Positions 7,239 through 8,125 of a DNA stretch of 8,125 nucleotides are shown here, piece after piece (positions within the stretch are counted from its first letter, which is position 1; each line of letters begins with the position of its first letter). The notes beneath the pieces are model-generated. The model was not told where the DNA came from. It made no database searches and saw only the letters and a list, made by a program, of their open reading frames with translations. The stretch lies in assembly GCA_947625315.1 (NCBI GenBank), contig CANQOE010000050.1:1-8125 (forward strand), given 5' to 3'. This DNA is from an uncultured Bacilli bacterium. Lineage in GTDB: Bacteria; Bacillota_I; Bacilli_A; RF39; UBA660. Position numbers and translations under genes: made by a program.

Positions 7239-7267
7239 ATTATAGCATAAAAAAGAACTTTTGACAA
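7239..7267 (-). promoter_or_regulatory. Antisense promoter, copy 1
   Basis: On the minus strand TTGTCA (7267-7262), a 17-base spacer ending TGC, and a perfect TATAAT (7244-7239) make a strong extended -10 promoter. No ORF follows it, so it most simply drives the antisense RNA. Confidence 0.85.
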
Positions 7268-7315
7268 GTTATCATTAAATTTTTTATATAATCCTAATTC
7301 TTATAGATATTTAAC

Positions 7316-7345
7316 TATGAAATTGAATATTTCTCTTTTTTATGG
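7316..7345 (+). repeat. Remnant of a third cassette's 3' terminator region
   Basis: TGAAATTGAAT followed by a CTCTTTTTTAT-like tract repeats the right half of copy 1's terminator (about 7186-7212) with few changes. No matching left arm, peptide ORF or clear antisense promoter is present, so this looks like a decayed copy. The rest of 7268-7364 shows nothing else I can support. Confidence 0.4.
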
Positions 7346-7364
7346 TTATATCTTGATTTTTTTG

Positions 7365-7393
7365 TTGCATTATGAACGATTGTTTGATATAAT
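7365..7393 (+). promoter_or_regulatory. Promoter of small hydrophobic peptide 2
   Basis: TTGCAT (7365-7370), a 17-base spacer ending TGA, and TATAAT (7388-7393) form an extended -10 sigma-A promoter. The predicted start near 7400 gives a ~58-base leader, almost the same as in copy 1. Confidence 0.85.
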
Positions 7394-7424
7394 TTTTATA
7401 GGGAAACTTAATTGTTGAGTGCTT

Positions 7425-7449
7425 GCCAACTTTCTTTTAGAAGGGAGGC
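7425..7449 (+). promoter_or_regulatory. SD-sequestering leader hairpin, copy 2
   Basis: GCC (7425-7427) pairs with GGC (7447-7449), and CTTTC (7430-7434) pairs with GAAGG (7440-7444) including one U-G, around a TTTTA loop and a small AA/GA internal loop. The SD GGGAGG (7443-7448) lies inside the stem. The sequence differs from copy 1 but can do the same job. Confidence 0.5.
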
Positions 7450-7457
7450 TTGATATT

Positions 7458-7547
7458 ATGAAGAATAAGGATTTATTGATCTCGTTTCTAATATTAATTA
7501 TCATTTTATTAATAGTTTCGTTAATGATTCTATGTATAAAGAAATAG
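7458..7547 (+). CDS. Small hydrophobic peptide 2, candidate type I toxin (29 aa)
   Basis: A 29-residue peptide begins MKNKDLL, continues as an almost pure Ile/Leu/Val membrane segment (about residues 6-27, with one Cys at 26) and ends IKK before TAG. ATG 7458 follows GGGAGG by 9 bases. It is the paralogue of peptide 1 by position, leader, length, Lys-flanked single-span design and antisense partner, although residue identity is low outside the MKxK start. Its stop codon overlaps by one base the start of the hairpin that ends the antisense RNA. It lies in a cassette of identical plan 425 bases after peptide 1. Toxicity is inferred from architecture only. Confidence 0.7.
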   Translation: MKNKDLLISFLILIIILLIVSLMILCIKK

Positions 7548-7573
7548 CACTCAATCTAGCATAGATTAAGTGC
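7547..7573 (-). terminator. Terminator of antisense RNA 2
   Basis: GCACTCAATCTA (7547-7558) faces TAGATTAAGTGC (7562-7573) with a 3-base loop. In the sense mRNA there is one C-A mismatch (7552/7568). On the minus strand the same position is a G-U pair, so the stem is complete only in the antisense RNA. The tail is moderately T-rich. Confidence 0.6.
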
Positions 7574-7593
7574 TTCAACCTATTAAGGTAAGT

Positions 7594-7625
7594 ACTCAAC
7601 TCGTGAAGTTAAGTCTTCCCTTTTT
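7594..7625 (+). terminator. Terminator of peptide 2 mRNA
   Basis: ACTCAACT (7594-7601) faces AGTTAAGT (7607-7614) around loop CGTGA, followed by CTTCCCTTTTT. It aligns with the CGTGAA-containing terminator of copy 1. One C-A mismatch in the sense RNA (7597/7611) is again a G-U pair in the antisense RNA. Confidence 0.55.
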
Positions 7626-7653
7626 ATTTTATGCAAGTTTCCTTGACAAATAC

Positions 7654-7682
7654 ATAATAACATAAAATAGCACTTTTATCAA
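7654..7682 (-). promoter_or_regulatory. Antisense promoter, copy 2
   Basis: On the minus strand TTGATA (7682-7677), a 17-base spacer ending TGT, and TATTAT (7659-7654) make an extended -10 promoter. Spacing is identical to the antisense promoter of copy 1. Confidence 0.8.
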
Positions 7683-7712
7683 GTATGTTTTATATTTTGC
7701 TCAAATTTTCTC

Positions 7713-7791
7713 AATTCTCAAAGTTAATGCAATATTTATTCTCGTTGTAAATGTAATTGATATATTAATAATGGTATTTACTTTGAGAATT
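7713..7791. repeat. 12-bp inverted repeat with 55-base spacing
   Basis: AATTCTCAAAGT (7713-7724) is the exact reverse complement of ACTTTGAGAATT (7780-7791). Neither outer flank has a T-tract, so it is not an obvious terminator. It could mark the ends of a tiny element, a pair of protein-binding sites, or chance in AT-rich DNA. Between the arms I see no gene. Confidence 0.4.
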
Positions 7792-7825
7792 AAATATTAT
7801 TATTAACAGAATTTTAGTAAGCAAC

Positions 7826-7854
7826 TTGACATTATTTTTTGATGGTGTTATATT
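7826..7854 (+). promoter_or_regulatory. Consensus promoter feeding a short hairpin RNA
   Basis: TTGACA (7826-7831, full consensus), a 17-base spacer ending TGT, and TATATT (7849-7854) form one of the best promoters in the window. The predicted start is at about 7861. No ORF with an SD follows. Confidence 0.75.
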
Positions 7855-7860
7855 GTTATT

Positions 7861-7910
7861 AGAAGAACTTGCTGCGGGAATTAGACCTGTACCTCGTTCT
7901 TCTGTTTTTC
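7861..7910 (+). ncRNA. Candidate ~50 nt hairpin RNA (orphan sRNA)
   Basis: The transcript predicted from the promoter at 7826-7854 begins with AGAAGAAC (7861-7868), which pairs perfectly with GTTCTTCT (7896-7903) and is followed by GTTTTTCTGTT. The RNA would be a self-terminating stem-loop with a 27-base apical region that could partly pair (GGG with CCT). I know no family it matches. By size and design it could be an antitoxin-type antisense RNA that has lost its target, or a regulatory sRNA. Its T-tail overlaps the broken KilA-N gene. Confidence 0.45.
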
Positions 7911-8125
7911 TGTTAAAGTTGGAACGGTATAATTTTTTATAGCATCTGTATGGACTAAATAATTAGTTTTAGCTAAAACTCTATTAGCATGCCATTCAAT
8001 TTTTTCTTGATAAGCTTCATTCTTTTTTAATCTTTCAAATTCTTTAATTAAAATATAATTTAAAAGTAGGACTTAACCAACTAGCAAATTCAAATGCTAT
8101 ATCAGGATGAGCAATGTTCCTATAC
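7881..8125 (-). pseudogene. KilA-N domain protein, frameshifted and truncated fragment
   Basis: The minus strand encodes pieces typical of the phage KilA-N family: HPDIAFEFASWLSPTFKLY from the right edge, then in another frame LIKEFERLKKNEAYQEKIEW and TNYLVHTDAIKNY...PTLTEKQK. Removing one T from the T4 run (plus-strand A-run 8050-8053) joins the two frames exactly; as it stands the first frame ends FN-stop at about 8047. After TEKQK the reading frame ends within five codons at 7881, where related proteins usually continue, so the C-terminus is also lost. The start lies beyond the window. KilA-N proteins are DNA-binding phage or prophage antirepressor-type factors, so this marks a decayed mobile element. 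Family assignment is from remembered motifs. Confidence 0.7.

Larger units (their letters stand above)
7535..7647 (-). ncRNA. Candidate antisense RNA (antitoxin) to peptide 2 mRNA
   Basis: It is driven by the minus-strand promoter 7654-7682 (predicted start near 7647) and ends after the hairpin 7547-7573 in a T-rich stretch (TATTTCTTTATA). At about 110 nt it covers the whole 3' UTR and the last codons of peptide 2, matching antisense RNA 1 in size and position. Confidence 0.62.
6937..7682 (+). repeat. Two tandem diverged copies of a type I toxin-antitoxin-like cassette
   Basis: Copy 1 spans about 6937-7267 and copy 2 about 7365-7682. Conserved elements in the same order are TATAAT + TTTATAGG, GTTGAGTG in the leader, an SD, a short hydrophobic ORF with Lys-rich ends, a hairpin at the stop codon, a CGTGAA-containing hairpin with T-tract, TATTTTATG, CTTTGACA/CCTTGACA, and a minus-strand extended -10 promoter. 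Spacing is preserved although the arms and peptide sequences differ, which points to an old tandem duplication with structure kept under selection. Confidence 0.75.

Noticed and set aside
6990..7250. 86-residue plus-strand ORF across copy 1
   Set aside because: It is out of frame with peptide 1, has no SD for its start, and runs through terminators and the antisense promoter; a shadow frame.
7261..7292. TTGACA ... TATAAT pair on the plus strand as a promoter
   Set aside because: The spacer is 20 bases, too long, and the TTGACA overlaps the -35 of the minus-strand antisense promoter. No transcript unit follows.
7767..7904. Minus-strand frame reading GTGLIPAASSSNNN through the hairpin RNA region
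   Set aside because: No SD or clear start, it crosses the consensus plus-strand promoter and one arm of the inverted repeat, and it is low-complexity; judged non-coding, although the open length is notable.
1..8125. Mycoplasma-type genetic code (TGA = Trp)
   Set aside because: Several genes end cleanly at TGA, and Trp in conserved motifs is TGG, so the standard bacterial code applies.
1..8125. CRISPR array, tRNA or rRNA genes
   Set aside because: No regularly spaced identical repeats and no cloverleaf or rRNA-like conserved blocks were seen on either strand.

Overview
The window is very AT-rich, with short intergenic gaps, purine-rich Shine-Dalgarno (SD) sites and textbook sigma-A promoters. 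TGG encodes Trp and TGA is used as a stop, for example at the end of the acyl-CoA ligase gene, both right-hand plus-strand genes and the first small peptide. This fits a low-GC Bacillota/Bacilli host using the standard bacterial code, possibly one of the uncultured gut lineages near the Mollicutes. It does not fit a TGA=Trp mycoplasma. The taxonomic placement is inference.

Left part (about 1-5020): three minus-strand genes. They are an AMP-forming acyl-CoA/acyl-ACP ligase, a 131-residue helical protein of unknown function, and an 887-residue protein with about five internal ~50-residue repeats and a Cys-rich C-terminal domain. The last two have their own clear promoters, and a strong terminator separates them, so they are not one operon.

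Middle part (about 5020-6870): two plus-strand genes, each with its own promoter. The first is a transglutaminase-like (Cys-His-Asp) protein whose N-terminus appears to be broken by a single-base frameshift. The second is a 229-residue protein I do not recognise, ending in a terminator hairpin that overlaps its stop codon. The gap between them may hold a scrap of a lost minus-strand gene.

Right part (about 6900-8125): accessory sequence, and the most interesting stretch. Two tandem diverged cassettes each have a plus-strand promoter, a leader that can hide the SD, a 29-30 residue hydrophobic Lys-flanked peptide, a 3' terminator, and a strong minus-strand promoter. That promoter would make a ~110-120 nt antisense RNA covering the mRNA 3' half. 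This is the layout of a type I toxin-antitoxin locus (TxpA/RatA or BsrG/SR4 style), but I do not recognise the peptide family. A decayed piece of a third copy lies between them. Downstream are an inverted repeat, a perfect promoter feeding a ~50 nt hairpin RNA, and a truncated, frameshifted KilA-N (phage antirepressor-type) gene running off the right edge.

The genes do not form an obvious pathway. The left half looks like ordinary chromosome plus lineage-specific genes, and the right end looks like a prophage- or island-derived scar that keeps addiction-type RNA modules.
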